Source: Chloroflexia bacterium SDU3-3 (lineage in GTDB: Bacteria; Chloroflexota; Chloroflexia; Chloroflexales; Roseiflexaceae). Taken from it: DNA of 64,000 bases. The stretch is taken from positions 1-64,000 of the forward strand of contig WBOU01000007.1 in the NCBI GenBank assembly GCA_009268125.1, read 5' to 3'. Shown piece by piece: positions 1-8,587 of this stretch (positions within the stretch are counted from its first letter, which is position 1; the number at the start of each line of letters is the position of its first letter). The notes under the pieces were generated by a model. That model did not search any database, was not told the origin of the DNA, and was given only the letters and a program-made list of their open reading frames with translations. A program made the position numbers and the translations under genes.

Positions 1-104
1 TGAGCGCGGTGGCCCCACCCCGTCCCATCTCGAACCGGGTCGTGAAACACCGCAGCGCTGAAGGTACTGGCTCCCCTGGAGCTGGGAGACAAGGTCCGCG
101 CGCC
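1..104 (+). rRNA. rrf: 5S ribosomal RNA, 3' part
   Basis: The window opens inside a 5S rRNA. The conserved segment CCCATCTCGAACCGGGTCGT is present at about 24-43, followed by the GAAGGTACTGG and GGGAGAC blocks in the expected order. The 5' end (roughly 10-20 bases) lies outside the window, so the 16S and 23S genes are presumably to the left. The 3' boundary is approximate because I placed it by the terminal stem alone. It is followed about 70 bases later by an initiator tRNA, which suggests one transcript. Confidence 0.85.
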
Positions 105-172
105 CACCAAACAACCAAGCCTGCTGGTCACCCGTGGCGCCCGAGGAGGGCATCACGGGTGCTGGCAGCTGA

Positions 173-247
173 CGCGGCGTGGAGCAGTGGCAGCTCGTCG
201 GGCTCATAACCCGAAGGTCGGTGGTTCGAATCCACCCGCCGCTACCA
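173..247 (+). tRNA. initiator tRNA-fMet (CAT)
   Basis: The cloverleaf is complete and the 3' CCA is encoded. Positions 2-7 of the acceptor stem (GCGGCG) pair with CGCCGC, while position 1 (C) faces T72, the unpaired first position typical of bacterial initiators. The anticodon arm is TCGGG-CTCATAA-CCCGA, giving anticodon CAT with the run of three G:C pairs that marks initiator tRNA. The T arm contains GGTTCGAATCC. It lies directly after the 5S gene. Confidence 0.95.
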
Positions 248-250
248 AAC

Positions 251-293
251 AAGGCCCTGGAGCTGATAATTTATCGGCCTCAGGGCCTTTTCT
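251..293 (+). terminator. rRNA/tRNA operon terminator
   Basis: AAGGCCCTG at 251-259 pairs with CAGGGCCTT at 281-289 and is followed by a T-rich run. It sits four bases after the tRNA CCA end, so it probably ends the 5S-tRNA transcript. Confidence 0.8.
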
Positions 294-336
294 TGTGCTT
301 TATTTATGACACCTCAACCAAAAATTAACATCTTTT

Positions 337-366
337 TTGATTCAGCGCAACTTTTTGTAGTATCAT
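337..366 (+). promoter_or_regulatory. candidate promoter of the TetR gene
   Basis: TTGATT (337-342) and TATCAT (361-366) are separated by 18 bases, about 40 bases before the ATG at 406. A ribosome-binding site AAAGGTGG follows near 385-392. Confidence 0.45.
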
Positions 367-405
367 AGCCATTAATATTTTGGGTAAAGGTGGTGTTATC
401 CGTTT

Positions 406-1104
406 ATGGCTGATCTATCACTTCACCAGTTGGATGGCGCAGCAATCAGCAATCTACTCGAAACTATGGATGTGCCCCGCGTACCGCAGCAGGCCCGCAG
501 TCGGCAGAAGCGCGATCTTATCCTCGGCGCGGCGGCGCAGCTCTTTGCGCAGCATGGCTACGATGCGACGACCGCCGACGATATCGCTGAGGAAGCAGGG
601 GTGAGTGTCGGGACCTTCTACAGCTACTTTCGCAACAAGCGCCAGGTCTTTCTTGCCCTCTATGTCACGGTGCTTGAGTCGGTTGAGGCCCTTGGTATCT
701 CGAATATCGACTTTAGCGTCGAGCCTCGGCAGGCCCTGCGGGAGCTGGTAAAACGTTCGCTGACGCGCTCGCCGCTCTACTATGGCCTGCATAGTGCCTG
801 GGCCGAGCTGGCGGCGCGCGACCCCGAGCTGAATGCGCTGAGCGAGCGCTTTACCGAGACGCTCTATCAGCAGATCTTGACGGCGGTGCGGCGGGTGGTG
901 GTGCAGGGCATGGCGTGGCCTGATCTGGATGCCGAGGAGGCCAGCTGCGCGATCACGCTGCTGCTGGATCAGAAGTGCCCGAATAAGCTGAGGAAGACGC
1001 TCGGGCTGCCAGAGGAGATGGCGCGGCATCAGGAAGCACTAGCGGACATGATCTATCATACTATTTTCCACGGAGGCCCCGGAGATCATGCGGCAGGCGC
1101 ATAG
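406..1104 (+). CDS. TetR/AcrR family transcriptional regulator
   Basis: A 232-residue DNA-binding regulator. Residues about 33-80 form the TetR helix-turn-helix: a helix ending in LFAQHGYDATT, then ADDIAEEAGVSVGTFYSYF and the NKRQVF segment. The C-terminal two thirds is a helical ligand-binding and dimerisation domain with no recognisable ligand signature. An N-terminal extension of about 30 residues precedes the HTH. The start at 406 is supported by AAAGGTGG about 14 bases upstream. No obvious target operon is adjacent: the next gene is convergent, so it may act on itself or on distant genes. Confidence 0.9.
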   Translation: MADLSLHQLDGAAISNLLETMDVPRVPQQARSRQKRDLILGAAAQLFAQHGYDATTADDIAEEAGVSVGTFYSYFRNKRQVFLALYVTVLESVEALGISNIDFSVEPRQALRELVKRSLTRSPLYYGLHSAWAELAARDPELNALSERFTETLYQQILTAVRRVVVQGMAWPDLDAEEASCAITLLLDQKCPNKLRKTLGLPEEMARHQEALADMIYHTIFHGGPGDHAAGA

Positions 1105-1113
1105 CAGTGGTGA

Positions 1114-1142
1114 AACGAACCCGCCGATGAGGCGGGTTCGTT
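1114..1142. terminator. bidirectional terminator between convergent genes
   Basis: A perfect 12-bp stem, AACGAACCCGCC (1114-1125) with GGCGGGTTCGTT (1131-1142) and loop GATGA, lies between the stop codons of the TetR gene and the convergent TPR gene. The flanking A/T bases can serve as short U tracts in either direction. Confidence 0.75.
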
Positions 1143-1146
1143 GCTT

Positions 1147-2001
1147 TCAGCCGATGTGGAGGCTGCGCCATGCGGCGGCCACAAATTTGCCCTGGGGTGC
1201 GAGCCGCTCGACCCCCTGGAAGTAGCTGCGGGCGCGCTCGGACTCGCCGAGGTTGGCCAGCAGCTCGCCGAGGATGTAGCCGATCTCGGCCTGGCTGAGC
1301 GGCGAGCATTTTGGCAGCAGGCCCTCGGCGGTGTGCAGCGTGAGCGAGGCCTCGGCGAGGCGCTGCTGGCTGATCAGCGAGGCCGCCAGGGCGCACTGGA
1401 GCGCAGCGGCAAGCTCGGGCGCGGGGGCGCTGGCGATACTGCTGCGGATCTGGGCTTCGACTTGCTCGGCGGGAGCGCCGCAGAGCCGCATGGCCTCGGC
1501 CATGTAGAGCCGGGCCTGGGCCAGCTGGGGGGCGAGCCGCAGCGCCTCGCTAGCGGCCTGCGCGGCCTCGTGCGGTCGCTCTAGCTCGATCAGGGCACCG
1601 CTGAGCGCGGCGTAGAAGCTGGGCTGGGCGGGCAGCAGGCGGATGGCCCTGCGCAGGTGCTGCTCGGCCTCGTCGGGGTGGCCGTGGGCCAGCGCGAGCG
1701 CCCCCAGCAGCGCGAGCGCGTCGGCAGACCAGGGGTAGAGCGCCAGCGCCACGCGCAGCAGCGCGAGCGCCTGGGTGGTGTGGCCGCTGCGGCTGGCCTG
1801 CTTGGCCAAGAAGAGGGCCATGGCGCGTGTGGCGAAGGCGATGATCAGCGCGGCGGTGAGGATGGCAAGAAACTGCGGGCTGCCGAGGGCGGCGTAGAGG
1901 AGAAGTGCCGCCACGAGCATGATGGCCTCGGGGACCAGAAGGAGCCAGCGAAGTACGAGGTGGTGCCTGGGATATGCTGTGAGATAGGCAGTTCCGGCCA
2001 T
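1147..2001 (-). CDS. membrane-anchored TPR protein
   Basis: A 284-residue protein with two hydrophobic segments near the N terminus (about residues 16-36 and 42-64). The rest is an alpha-helical tetratricopeptide region: repeated units such as PDEAEQHLRRAIRLLP, PHEAAQAASEALRLAP and ERARSYFQGVERLAP carry the A-Y/L-A-P spacing of TPRs. Such proteins act as scaffolds on the cytoplasmic face of the membrane; no partner is evident here. The start has GAGGTT just before ATG. It is monocistronic, with its own upstream region to the right. Function unknown. Confidence 0.75.
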   Translation of the reverse strand: MAGTAYLTAYPRHHLVLRWLLLVPEAIMLVAALLLYAALGSPQFLAILTAALIIAFATRAMALFLAKQASRSGHTTQALALLRVALALYPWSADALALLGALALAHGHPDEAEQHLRRAIRLLPAQPSFYAALSGALIELERPHEAAQAASEALRLAPQLAQARLYMAEAMRLCGAPAEQVEAQIRSSIASAPAPELAAALQCALAASLISQQRLAEASLTLHTAEGLLPKCSPLSQAEIGYILGELLANLGESERARSYFQGVERLAPQGKFVAAAWRSLHIG

Positions 2002-2054
2002 AACCTCAGTCCTTTCTTCGTTGCTTGCGTTGTAGTGCTAGTCTACCAGCGATA

Positions 2055-2073
2055 TGTGACACGTACTGTCACA
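2055..2073. promoter_or_regulatory. inverted repeat upstream of the TPR gene
   Basis: TGTGACA-N5-TGTCACA lies 54 bases upstream of the TPR gene start. The half-site resembles TGTGA of CRP/FNR-type sites, but the spacing is wider than the usual N6. The rest of 2002-2288 shows no gene and no other clear signal. Confidence 0.35.
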
Positions 2074-2288
2074 GCGGATGCTGATTTAGCACGAATTTTC
2101 GCCCTTTCGCGAAGATTGGCATATGTTGCGGCCATGAAGGGCTGCTGGCGTGCTGAGGGGCGGTTTGTATGGCGAGGTGTTAGCGGTGGCGCAGCGGCGC
2201 TTTTCCACCGACAGAGAAAGCTTCTGCAAACTACCGGCGGAAGTATTCACCCAAATCGGTCTAGCACATTATTTTGCCTTGAGGATAT

Positions 2289-2330
2289 AAAAAGCGCCCC
2301 AGCACTTTTTTCGTGCTGAGGCGCTTTTTT
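2289..2330 (-). terminator. terminator of the nucleoside transporter operon
   Basis: A long hairpin: AAAAAGCGCC then AGCAC on one side, GTGCT then GGCGCTTTTTT on the other. Read on the minus strand it ends in a T run, 12 bases after the last permease stop codon. Confidence 0.85.
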
Positions 2331-2342
2331 GGCGGCTATGCG

Positions 2343-3584
2343 CTACTTCTCGTAGGGCTTGCCTGCGGCGGCGGGGCCACGGGTGCGGCCCACCACGCCG
2401 GTGAGCACGATGATCGTGATGATGTAGGGCAGCATCTGGATGAACTGCGGCGGCAGGGCAAAGTCGAAGCCCTGGATCTTGATCTGCAGCGCGTCGGAGA
2501 AGCTGAACAGCATCGCGCCGCCCAGCGCCCCGGCGGGCGTCCAGTTGCCGAAGATCATGGCCGCCAGTGCAATAAAGCCGCGCCCGTTGGTCATCACATC
2601 GTCGAAGTTGAAGGTGGCCTCAAGCGAGAACCACGCGCCAGCCAGCCCGGCCACGAACCCAGCGAACAGCACGTTCATGTAGCGCATGCGGATGACGTCG
2701 ATGCCCATGGTGTCGGCGGCGCGTGGGTTCTCGCCGATCGAGCGGGTGCGCAGGCCCCAGGGCGTGCGGAAGAGCAGCACGGTCATCAGCGGCACCATGA
2801 TCAGCATGCTGTAGGCGATCGGCTGGTGGTTGAAGAAGATCGGCCCGAGGATCGGGATCTGCGAGAGCAGCGGGATGGGCAGGTTGGGCAGGGGGTTGCC
2901 CACGCTGCCCGCCGCCTGCAGCGGCAGGATGACCGAGGTGCGCAGGAAGCCGGTGACGCCCACCGCCAGGATGTTGATCACCGTACCGCTGATGGTCTGG
3001 TCGGTCTTAAACTGGATGGACAGCAGCGCATGGAGCATCACGATCGCGCCGCCAGCCAGGATGGCGGCGAGCACGCCGAGCCAGGGGTTGCCGGTGAGCA
3101 GCGCGATGATGAAGCCCACGCACGCGCCGGTCAGCATCAGTCCCTCGATGGCGATGTTCACGATGCCTGAGCGCTCACAGAGGATGCCCGCGATCGCGCC
3201 GAGCGCGATCGGCGTGGCCAGCCGCACGGTGCGGGCCAGCAGGTCGACCAGATCTACGCGGTCGCCTGAGATTGCCCAGATCAGGATGGTGAACATGCCA
3301 ATGAAGATCATCGACCCCACATAGATCGGGATGATCCGCGTGTAGGAGCGGATGAACATAAAGATGCCCGTCCCGATCAGGCCCAGGCTCAGGATGGCGA
3401 TGGTGAGCAGGGTGGGCAACCGGATGTCGAGCAGCGATGGGTCGCTAAATTTCGCGCCAGGCGAGGTGATGCGCAGGGTCGATAGGGCCTCCCATGCGAT
3501 ATGGTTGGACACCAGGAGAAAAAGCAGACACGCAAAGAGCATGCCGATCAGGCCGACGATCCGCGCGCGGTTGAACAGTTTCAT
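2343..3584 (-). CDS. nucleoside-type ABC transporter permease (NupQ/YufQ family)
   Basis: A 413-residue integral membrane permease. It has about ten hydrophobic segments and the family core beginning TPIALGAIAGILCERSGIVN, which matches permeases that work with BMP (PnrA-like) binding proteins to import nucleosides. It is longer at the N terminus than the usual ~310 residues: roughly 100 extra residues hold two or three additional hydrophobic stretches. The start lies 12 bases after the stop of the partner permease, so the two are translationally close. It would form a heterodimeric channel with that partner and be energised by the ATPase at 4786-6363. Confidence 0.88.
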   Translation of the reverse strand: MKLFNRARIVGLIGMLFACLLFLLVSNHIAWEALSTLRITSPGAKFSDPSLLDIRLPTLLTIAILSLGLIGTGIFMFIRSYTRIIPIYVGSMIFIGMFTILIWAISGDRVDLVDLLARTVRLATPIALGAIAGILCERSGIVNIAIEGLMLTGACVGFIIALLTGNPWLGVLAAILAGGAIVMLHALLSIQFKTDQTISGTVINILAVGVTGFLRTSVILPLQAAGSVGNPLPNLPIPLLSQIPILGPIFFNHQPIAYSMLIMVPLMTVLLFRTPWGLRTRSIGENPRAADTMGIDVIRMRYMNVLFAGFVAGLAGAWFSLEATFNFDDVMTNGRGFIALAAMIFGNWTPAGALGGAMLFSFSDALQIKIQGFDFALPPQFIQMLPYIITIIVLTGVVGRTRGPAAAGKPYEK

Positions 3585-3596
3585 ATGCTCCTCGCC

Positions 3597-4712
3597 CTAG
3601 CTTCCCCAGCCGCGGGTAGCCACAGCCTGTCGAGAGTCGACCTTCTTGATGCGGTAGACCAAGCGGATGATGTCGGGGGCGGCCACGAACACGATCACTA
3701 GCGCCTGGATGATATTGATCAGGTTGATTGAGATGCCGCTCTGCAGCTGCATCAGGCCCGCGCCGTTGCGTAGCGCCCCCCAGAACAGCGCCGCAGGCAG
3801 GATGCCGATCGGGCTGCTCTTGGCCAGCAGGGCCACCGCGATGCTGTCCATGCCGTAGCCTGCCGAGAACGACGACTTGAGGTTGTGCTCGACGCCCAGC
3901 ACGGTGACTGCGCCCGCCAGCCCGGCCAGCGCGCCGCTGAGCGCCATGGCCAGCACAAAGTTCTTGGTGATGCTCATGCCGGCGTACTTGGCGGCGCTGG
4001 GGTTCTCGCCCACAGTGCGGATCTCGAAGCCGGTGGTGGTGCGGTTGATCAGCCAGTTGATAAACACCGCCACCACGATGGCCAGCAGGAAGCCCGCGTG
4101 CAGGCGGAACTCGGGGCCGAGCAGCAGCGGCAGCTGGGCGCTCTCCTGGATGAAGGGCGTGCGCGGCGCGCTGGCCTTGGTGTCGCGGAAGGTGTTCTTG
4201 ATCAGGTAGTCGGTGAGGCGGATCGAGATGTAGTTCATCATGATCGTGACGATCACCTCGTGCGCCCCGGCGCGGGCGCGCAGGAAGCCCGGCACCGCGC
4301 CCCAGATCGCCCCGCCCGCCGCGCCGACCAGCAGGGCCAGCGGCACGTGGATGATGCCCGGCAGGCCCTTGAAGGCGAAGCCTGCCACGGCGGCGCAGAT
4401 CGCCCCGATGCCGAGCTGGCCCTCGGCCCCCACGTTGAAGAGGCCGCACTTAAAGCCCAGCGCTACGGCCAGACCGGCGAAGATGAAGGGGGTTGATTCG
4501 ACAAGGGTGTTGGAGATGGCGCTGAGGCTGCCGAAAGCGCCGATGAAGAGGCCGCTGTAGGCCGCGATCACGCTGGCACCGGTGGCCGCGATGATCAGCG
4601 CGCCGATCAGCAGCGCCGTGATGATGGCCAGAATAGGCACGAGCGCGCTGAGCAGAAGCTCTCGCCAGTTGACCGCCGTGCGGGCCGACCTGGCTGTGGG
4701 CGTGGTCGACAT
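3597..4712 (-). CDS. nucleoside-type ABC transporter permease (NupP/YufP family)
   Basis: A 371-residue membrane protein of the branched-chain/nucleoside permease superfamily, with the core FKCGLFNVGAEGQLGIGAI and the EAA-like region GFEIRTVGENPSAAKYAGM. The frame is open further upstream, but I chose the ATG at 4712 because AAAGGGAG lies just before it and the following sequence starts a normal cytoplasmic tail. It pairs with the permease at 2343-3584. Confidence 0.88.
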   Translation of the reverse strand: MSTTPTARSARTAVNWRELLLSALVPILAIITALLIGALIIAATGASVIAAYSGLFIGAFGSLSAISNTLVESTPFIFAGLAVALGFKCGLFNVGAEGQLGIGAICAAVAGFAFKGLPGIIHVPLALLVGAAGGAIWGAVPGFLRARAGAHEVIVTIMMNYISIRLTDYLIKNTFRDTKASAPRTPFIQESAQLPLLLGPEFRLHAGFLLAIVVAVFINWLINRTTTGFEIRTVGENPSAAKYAGMSITKNFVLAMALSGALAGLAGAVTVLGVEHNLKSSFSAGYGMDSIAVALLAKSSPIGILPAALFWGALRNGAGLMQLQSGISINLINIIQALVIVFVAAPDIIRLVYRIKKVDSRQAVATRGWGS

Positions 4713-4785
4713 GGATACACTCCCTTTGCTGTAGTATGGTTGGTTGTTGTTGCTGCGAGACACGACGTTGTGCTTGCACTTCAAT

Positions 4786-6363
4786 CTAGAGCGGCGCTCC
4801 GGCGGCTGGCGGCTCGTCGGCGGCCACGTGGGGCGTGGCATCCGACTCGACTGGCTCTTTGGTGATGCCCGCCATCAGCAGCCCCAGGCCCTCGCGGGTG
4901 GCCTCGGACGCAGGCAGGGTGGCGATGATCGTGCCCTTGAACATGACGGCGATGCGGTCGGCCAGGGCCAGGATCTCATCCAGCTCGGCGGAGACCACCA
5001 GCACGGCGGTGCCCTCGTCGCGCTGGCGGATGATGCTCTTGTGGATGAACTCGATCGAGCCGACATCCAGACCGCGGGTGGGCTGCGAGGCGATCAGCAG
5101 CTTGAGCGGGCGCGAGAACTCGCGGGCCACCACCACCTTCTGCTGGTTGCCGCCCGAGAGCTTGCCCGCCGCCGTCTCGATGCTGGGCGTGCGCACGTCG
5201 AACTGCTTCACCAGATCGTCGGCGTTTTTGTTGATCGCCTGCTGGTCGCGCACCCAGCCCTTGGCGAAGGGGCTGCGGTAGTAGCTGGAGAGCACCATGT
5301 TGTCGGCGATCGAGTAGCCGCTGACCATGCCGTGGCGGTGGCGATCCTCGGGGATGTGGCCCAGGCCTGCCTCGAACAGGCTGCGCGATGTGGCGTTGGT
5401 CACATCGCTGCCCAGCAGCTGCACCTGGCCCGCATCGGCGTTGCGCAGCCCGGTGAGCGCCTCGACCAGCTCGGCCTGGCCGTTGCCCTGCACGCCCGCG
5501 ATGCCCAGCACCTCGCCCGCGCGCACCTCAAGCGACAGGCTGTCGACGGCCAGCGCGTTGCGGTCGTCGTAGACCCGCAGGCCGCTGATGCTGAGCACTG
5601 GCTGCTTGGGGCTGGCTGGGCCTTTGGCCACCGTGAGCGAGACCTCGCGGCCCACCATCATGGCGGCCAGCTGATCCTCGCTGGCGGTCTTGGGGTCGGC
5701 GCTGCCGACCACCGCGCCGCGCCGCAGCACGGTGATGCGGTCGGCGATCTTGCGCACCTCTTTAAGCTTGTGGCTGATAAAGATTATGGATTTCCCCTGC
5801 TCGCGCAGTGAAAAAATAACATGAAAGAGATCTTCGGCTTCCTGAGGGGTGAGCACGGCGGTCGGCTCGTCGAGGATGAGAATATCGGCACCCCGGTAGA
5901 GCGCCTTAATAATTTCTACACGCTGCTGCACGCCAATCGCCAGGTCTTCGACAATCGCTTCGGGGGGCACGGCTAGGCCATACTGCTGCGACAGCTCGCG
6001 GATGCGCGCGATCGCGGTCTTCTGGTCGAGCAGCGGGCCGCTGGTGATCTCTTTGCCCAGCATGATATTTTCGGCTACGGTGACGGTGGGCACCAGCATG
6101 AAGTGCTGGTGGACCATGCCAAGCCCAAGCTGGATGGCATCGAGCGGGCTGTGGATGGCAACTTTTTTCCCGCCGATGAAGATCTCGCCCTCGTCTGGCT
6201 GGTAGAGGCCGTAGAGGATGTTCATCAGGGTGGATTTGCCCGCGCCATTTTCGCCAAGAAATGCGTGGATCTCACCTGGTTCGAGCGTGAAGCTGACCTG
6301 ATCGTTGGCGAGGACGCCAGGGAACCGTTTGGTAATGGTACGAACTTCGAGCACGGGAGGCAT
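4786..6363 (-). CDS. nucleoside ABC transporter ATPase, tandem nucleotide-binding domains (NupO/YufO family)
   Basis: A 525-residue protein with two ABC ATPase domains. The first has Walker A GENGAGKST at about residues 38-46, signature IGVQQRVEI and Walker B ILILDEPTAVL. The second lacks a canonical Walker A but has LSGGNQQKVVVAREF and ASQPTRGLDVGSIEFIHK, the degenerate second half typical of RbsA/NupO-type proteins. It powers import by the two permeases encoded just downstream. The C-terminal 20 residues are Ala/Pro-rich and dispensable-looking. Confidence 0.92.
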   Translation of the reverse strand: MPPVLEVRTITKRFPGVLANDQVSFTLEPGEIHAFLGENGAGKSTLMNILYGLYQPDEGEIFIGGKKVAIHSPLDAIQLGLGMVHQHFMLVPTVTVAENIMLGKEITSGPLLDQKTAIARIRELSQQYGLAVPPEAIVEDLAIGVQQRVEIIKALYRGADILILDEPTAVLTPQEAEDLFHVIFSLREQGKSIIFISHKLKEVRKIADRITVLRRGAVVGSADPKTASEDQLAAMMVGREVSLTVAKGPASPKQPVLSISGLRVYDDRNALAVDSLSLEVRAGEVLGIAGVQGNGQAELVEALTGLRNADAGQVQLLGSDVTNATSRSLFEAGLGHIPEDRHRHGMVSGYSIADNMVLSSYYRSPFAKGWVRDQQAINKNADDLVKQFDVRTPSIETAAGKLSGGNQQKVVVAREFSRPLKLLIASQPTRGLDVGSIEFIHKSIIRQRDEGTAVLVVSAELDEILALADRIAVMFKGTIIATLPASEATREGLGLLMAGITKEPVESDATPHVAADEPPAAGAPL

Positions 6364-6474
6364 AGCGCACCTTAATTTTCTCAGACGTGCTTATTTATGA
6401 TAAAAGGCCTGGAGCAAATTCTCCAGACCCTGGTGTTGGCCGCAGCGAGGCTTTGCTGCTAGTAGCATAACATA

Positions 6475-6503
6475 AAAAGGGAGAGGCTTAGCCTCTCCCT
6501 TTT
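6475..6503 (-). terminator. terminator inside the transporter operon
   Basis: A 13-bp perfect stem, AAAAGGGAGAGGC with GCCTCTCCCTTTT and a 3-base loop, followed on the minus strand by A/T-rich sequence, 12 bases after the lipoprotein stop. A second hairpin (CTGGAG-N6-CTCCAG, 6409-6426) stands between it and the ATPase gene. Confidence 0.75.
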
Positions 6504-6515
6504 CGCATAGGCCGA

Positions 6516-7724
6516 TTAGGGCAGGGTCACGTTGGTCTTGATCGAGCCGTCGGCAAGGCCCTTCTGGATGCTGTCGAGCTTGGCCTTCACATCCGCCGAC
6601 ACGGCGCTGGCCGCATCGTGGAAGTCGGCCAGGCCCACGCCGTCGTTGGCGGCGTTGAACAGCACCGTGCCGCCCTTGAACGAGCCATCGACCGCCGACT
6701 TGACGGCGTTGTAGACGGCCACGTCCACGCGCTTGAGCGCGCTGGAGACCAGCTTGTCGGCGCCCTTGGTCGCGCCCTTCTGGAAGGTGGTCAGGTACTC
6801 GTCCTGGTCGACGCCGAGGACGAACACGCCCTGCTCGGCGGCGGCCTGGATGCCGCCCGAGCCGGTCTGGCCGCCAGCGCCGAAGATCACGTCGGCACCC
6901 TCGGAGATGAAGCTGCGGGCCGCCTCAGCGCCGCGGGCGCGGTCGGTGAAGCTGTCGATGTAGACCTTCTGCACCTTGACGTCGGCGTTGATGGCCTTCA
7001 CGCCGTTCTCGTAGCCGAGCACGTAGCGCTGCACCGGCGGGATCTCCTGGCCACCGATCACGGCGACCGTGCCGCTCTTGGTGAGCGAGGCGGCCAGCGC
7101 GCCAGCCAGGTAGCCGGCCTCGTCCTCCGAGAAGGTCAGGGCCTGCACGTTGTCGATCGGCGGGTCGTACGAGGAGTCCACGATGGCGAACTTGACATCG
7201 GGGTGCTTCTCGGCAGCCTCTTTGATGGCATCGCCCATCAGGAAGCCCACGCCGATGATCATGTTGTAGCCCTCGCCCACCAGCTGGTCGATGTTCTTGC
7301 TGTAGTCGGCCTGGGCCTGGGTCTCGATATATGCCGTCTGGACGCCCAGCTCGGCCTCGGCCTTCTTCAGGCCCTCGTAGGCGAACTGGTTGAAGGTGCC
7401 GTCGTTGATCTTGCCTACGTCGGTGACGAGGCCAACCTTGAGGGTGGCACCGCCCGCGCTCGCGGTGGCGCTGGCCTCGGTGGTCGCGGCGGCGGTGGCC
7501 TCGGCGGTAGCCTCGGCAGTGGCCTCGGCGGTGGCCTCAGCAGTGGCCTCGGCGGTGGCCGCAGGAGCCTCGGTAGCAGCCGGAGCCTCGGTGGCAGCCG
7601 GGGCGGCGGTGGCGGCGGCTGGGGCGGTGGTGGCCGGGGCGGCCGGGGTCGTCGTGCCGCAGGCTGCCAGCGTCGAGCCGAGCAGCGAGAGCGTCAGGAC
7701 CACTGCGCTGAGTGGTTTTCGCAT
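6516..7724 (-). CDS. BMP family nucleoside-binding lipoprotein
   Basis: A 402-residue extracytoplasmic binding protein. Residues 1-21 are a signal peptide and LAAC gives a lipobox cysteine at 22. A low-complexity linker of about 65 residues follows, made of PAAT and AEAT repeats. The PnrA/BMP ligand-binding domain then runs from VGLVTDVGKINDGTFNQFAY to the end, with the conserved IGVGFLMGDAI and FGAGGQTGSG segments. Members bind purine nucleosides and deliver them to the permeases encoded downstream. The terminator behind it should make it more abundant than the membrane components. Confidence 0.9.
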   Translation of the reverse strand: MRKPLSAVVLTLSLLGSTLAACGTTTPAAPATTAPAAATAAPAATEAPAATEAPAATAEATAEATAEATAEATAEATAAATTEASATASAGGATLKVGLVTDVGKINDGTFNQFAYEGLKKAEAELGVQTAYIETQAQADYSKNIDQLVGEGYNMIIGVGFLMGDAIKEAAEKHPDVKFAIVDSSYDPPIDNVQALTFSEDEAGYLAGALAASLTKSGTVAVIGGQEIPPVQRYVLGYENGVKAINADVKVQKVYIDSFTDRARGAEAARSFISEGADVIFGAGGQTGSGGIQAAAEQGVFVLGVDQDEYLTTFQKGATKGADKLVSSALKRVDVAVYNAVKSAVDGSFKGGTVLFNAANDGVGLADFHDAASAVSADVKAKLDSIQKGLADGSIKTNVTLP

Positions 7725-7909
7725 AGGAATCTTCCTCCGTCCATAACATAACTATGGAAACAGCACCATCCAGCGGGCATTGCTGCGCCACCTTTTGGCG
7801 AACACAGGATAACATATTTTAAACAGTGTGATGCGGTCGCCGAACAAGAAAGCGACCTATGAGGCCACGCCCCTAAGTCGCCGATGACCGATGGTGGGAT
7901 GTTGGTGAG
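7725..7909 (-). promoter_or_regulatory. structured leader of the transporter operon, class not recognised
   Basis: From the predicted transcription start near 7909 to the lipoprotein ATG there is a leader of about 185 bases. On the minus strand it holds two clear hairpins: GGTCGC with GCGACC, and CGCCA with TGGCG near the ribosome-binding site GGACGGAGG. I looked for the conserved loops of purine riboswitches and did not see them. It may be a regulatory leader, or simply a long untranslated region. Confidence 0.35.
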
Positions 7910-7916
7910 TTGCCGG

Positions 7917-7945
7917 ATTATACCAATGCTTGCGGCATGCTGCAA
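7917..7945 (-). promoter_or_regulatory. sigma-A type promoter of the transporter operon
   Basis: On the minus strand TTGCAG (7940-7945) and a consensus TATAAT (7917-7922) are separated by exactly 17 bases. The stretch 7946-8211 upstream shows no gene or other signal. Confidence 0.7.
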
Positions 7946-8211
7946 TAGGGGTGCCAGGGCGTTCTAGGGCTACCTGATGCTGGATATGGCTGTGATGTTG
8001 GGTGCGGAGAGATCGCGCTGCGTGGGTTTTGTGCGGAAAGCACAGGAGCAGAGGGCGGGGATTTAGTGGCTTTGTCCAGAGCGTGGCGGGCGCGGGCTGA
8101 GTTTCTGTGGTTCGCTCTCATCAAATTCTTATTTTTAATGGCGCATCCACAGCTCTTTTCTTGCTTTGCGGCACAAACGATATCGCGATGGGATCTGGCC
8201 TTTCACCAACG

Positions 8212-8248
8212 AAAAAGCATCAGGGCGGCCAATTGGCCGCCCTGATGC
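8212..8248 (-). terminator. terminator of the tRNA-Ile/tRNA-Ala transcript
   Basis: A 32-base perfect palindrome (8217-8248, centre GGCCAATTGGCC) followed on the minus strand by five T residues (8212-8216), six bases after the tRNA-Ala CCA end. Confidence 0.85.
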
Positions 8249-8253
8249 GGAAG

Positions 8254-8329
8254 TGGTGGAGCAATGGGGATTCGAACCCCAGACCTACTGCGTGCAAAGC
8301 AGTCGCTCTCCCAACTGAGCTATTGCCCC
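8254..8329 (-). tRNA. tRNA-Ala (TGC)
   Basis: A 76-base cloverleaf with encoded CCA. The acceptor stem starts GGGGCAA and contains the G3:U70 wobble pair that identifies alanine tRNA. The anticodon loop is CTTTGCACG, anticodon TGC, and the T arm is GGGGTTCGAATCCCC. It lies 49 bases after tRNA-Ile in the same transcript. Confidence 0.96.
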
Positions 8330-8378
8330 AATAAAAAAGGAAGGAGTAAGTCGAATTCTTACCACTTCCTTCATTGTT

Positions 8379-8455
<77 letters not shown>

Positions 8456-8587
8456 GTTCGCTTTCGACGTGCGGGATTATAGCATTATCGGGGTATCTTG
8501 TCAAATCGGCCATATCGGGCGTTGGGATGCGGGTGCGGGGCGTCGGCCCCATGGGCGGGGCCGACGAATTTCTGCGGGGTTTTGAGC

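Noticed and set aside
2055-2073. CRP-binding site
   Set aside because: The half-sites resemble TGTGA/TCACA but are nine bases apart rather than six, so I list it only as an inverted repeat.
6415-6420. Possible riboswitch in the gap before the transporter ATPase gene
   Set aside because: The gap is only 150 bases, mostly explained by a terminator and one simple 6-bp hairpin with loop CAAATT.
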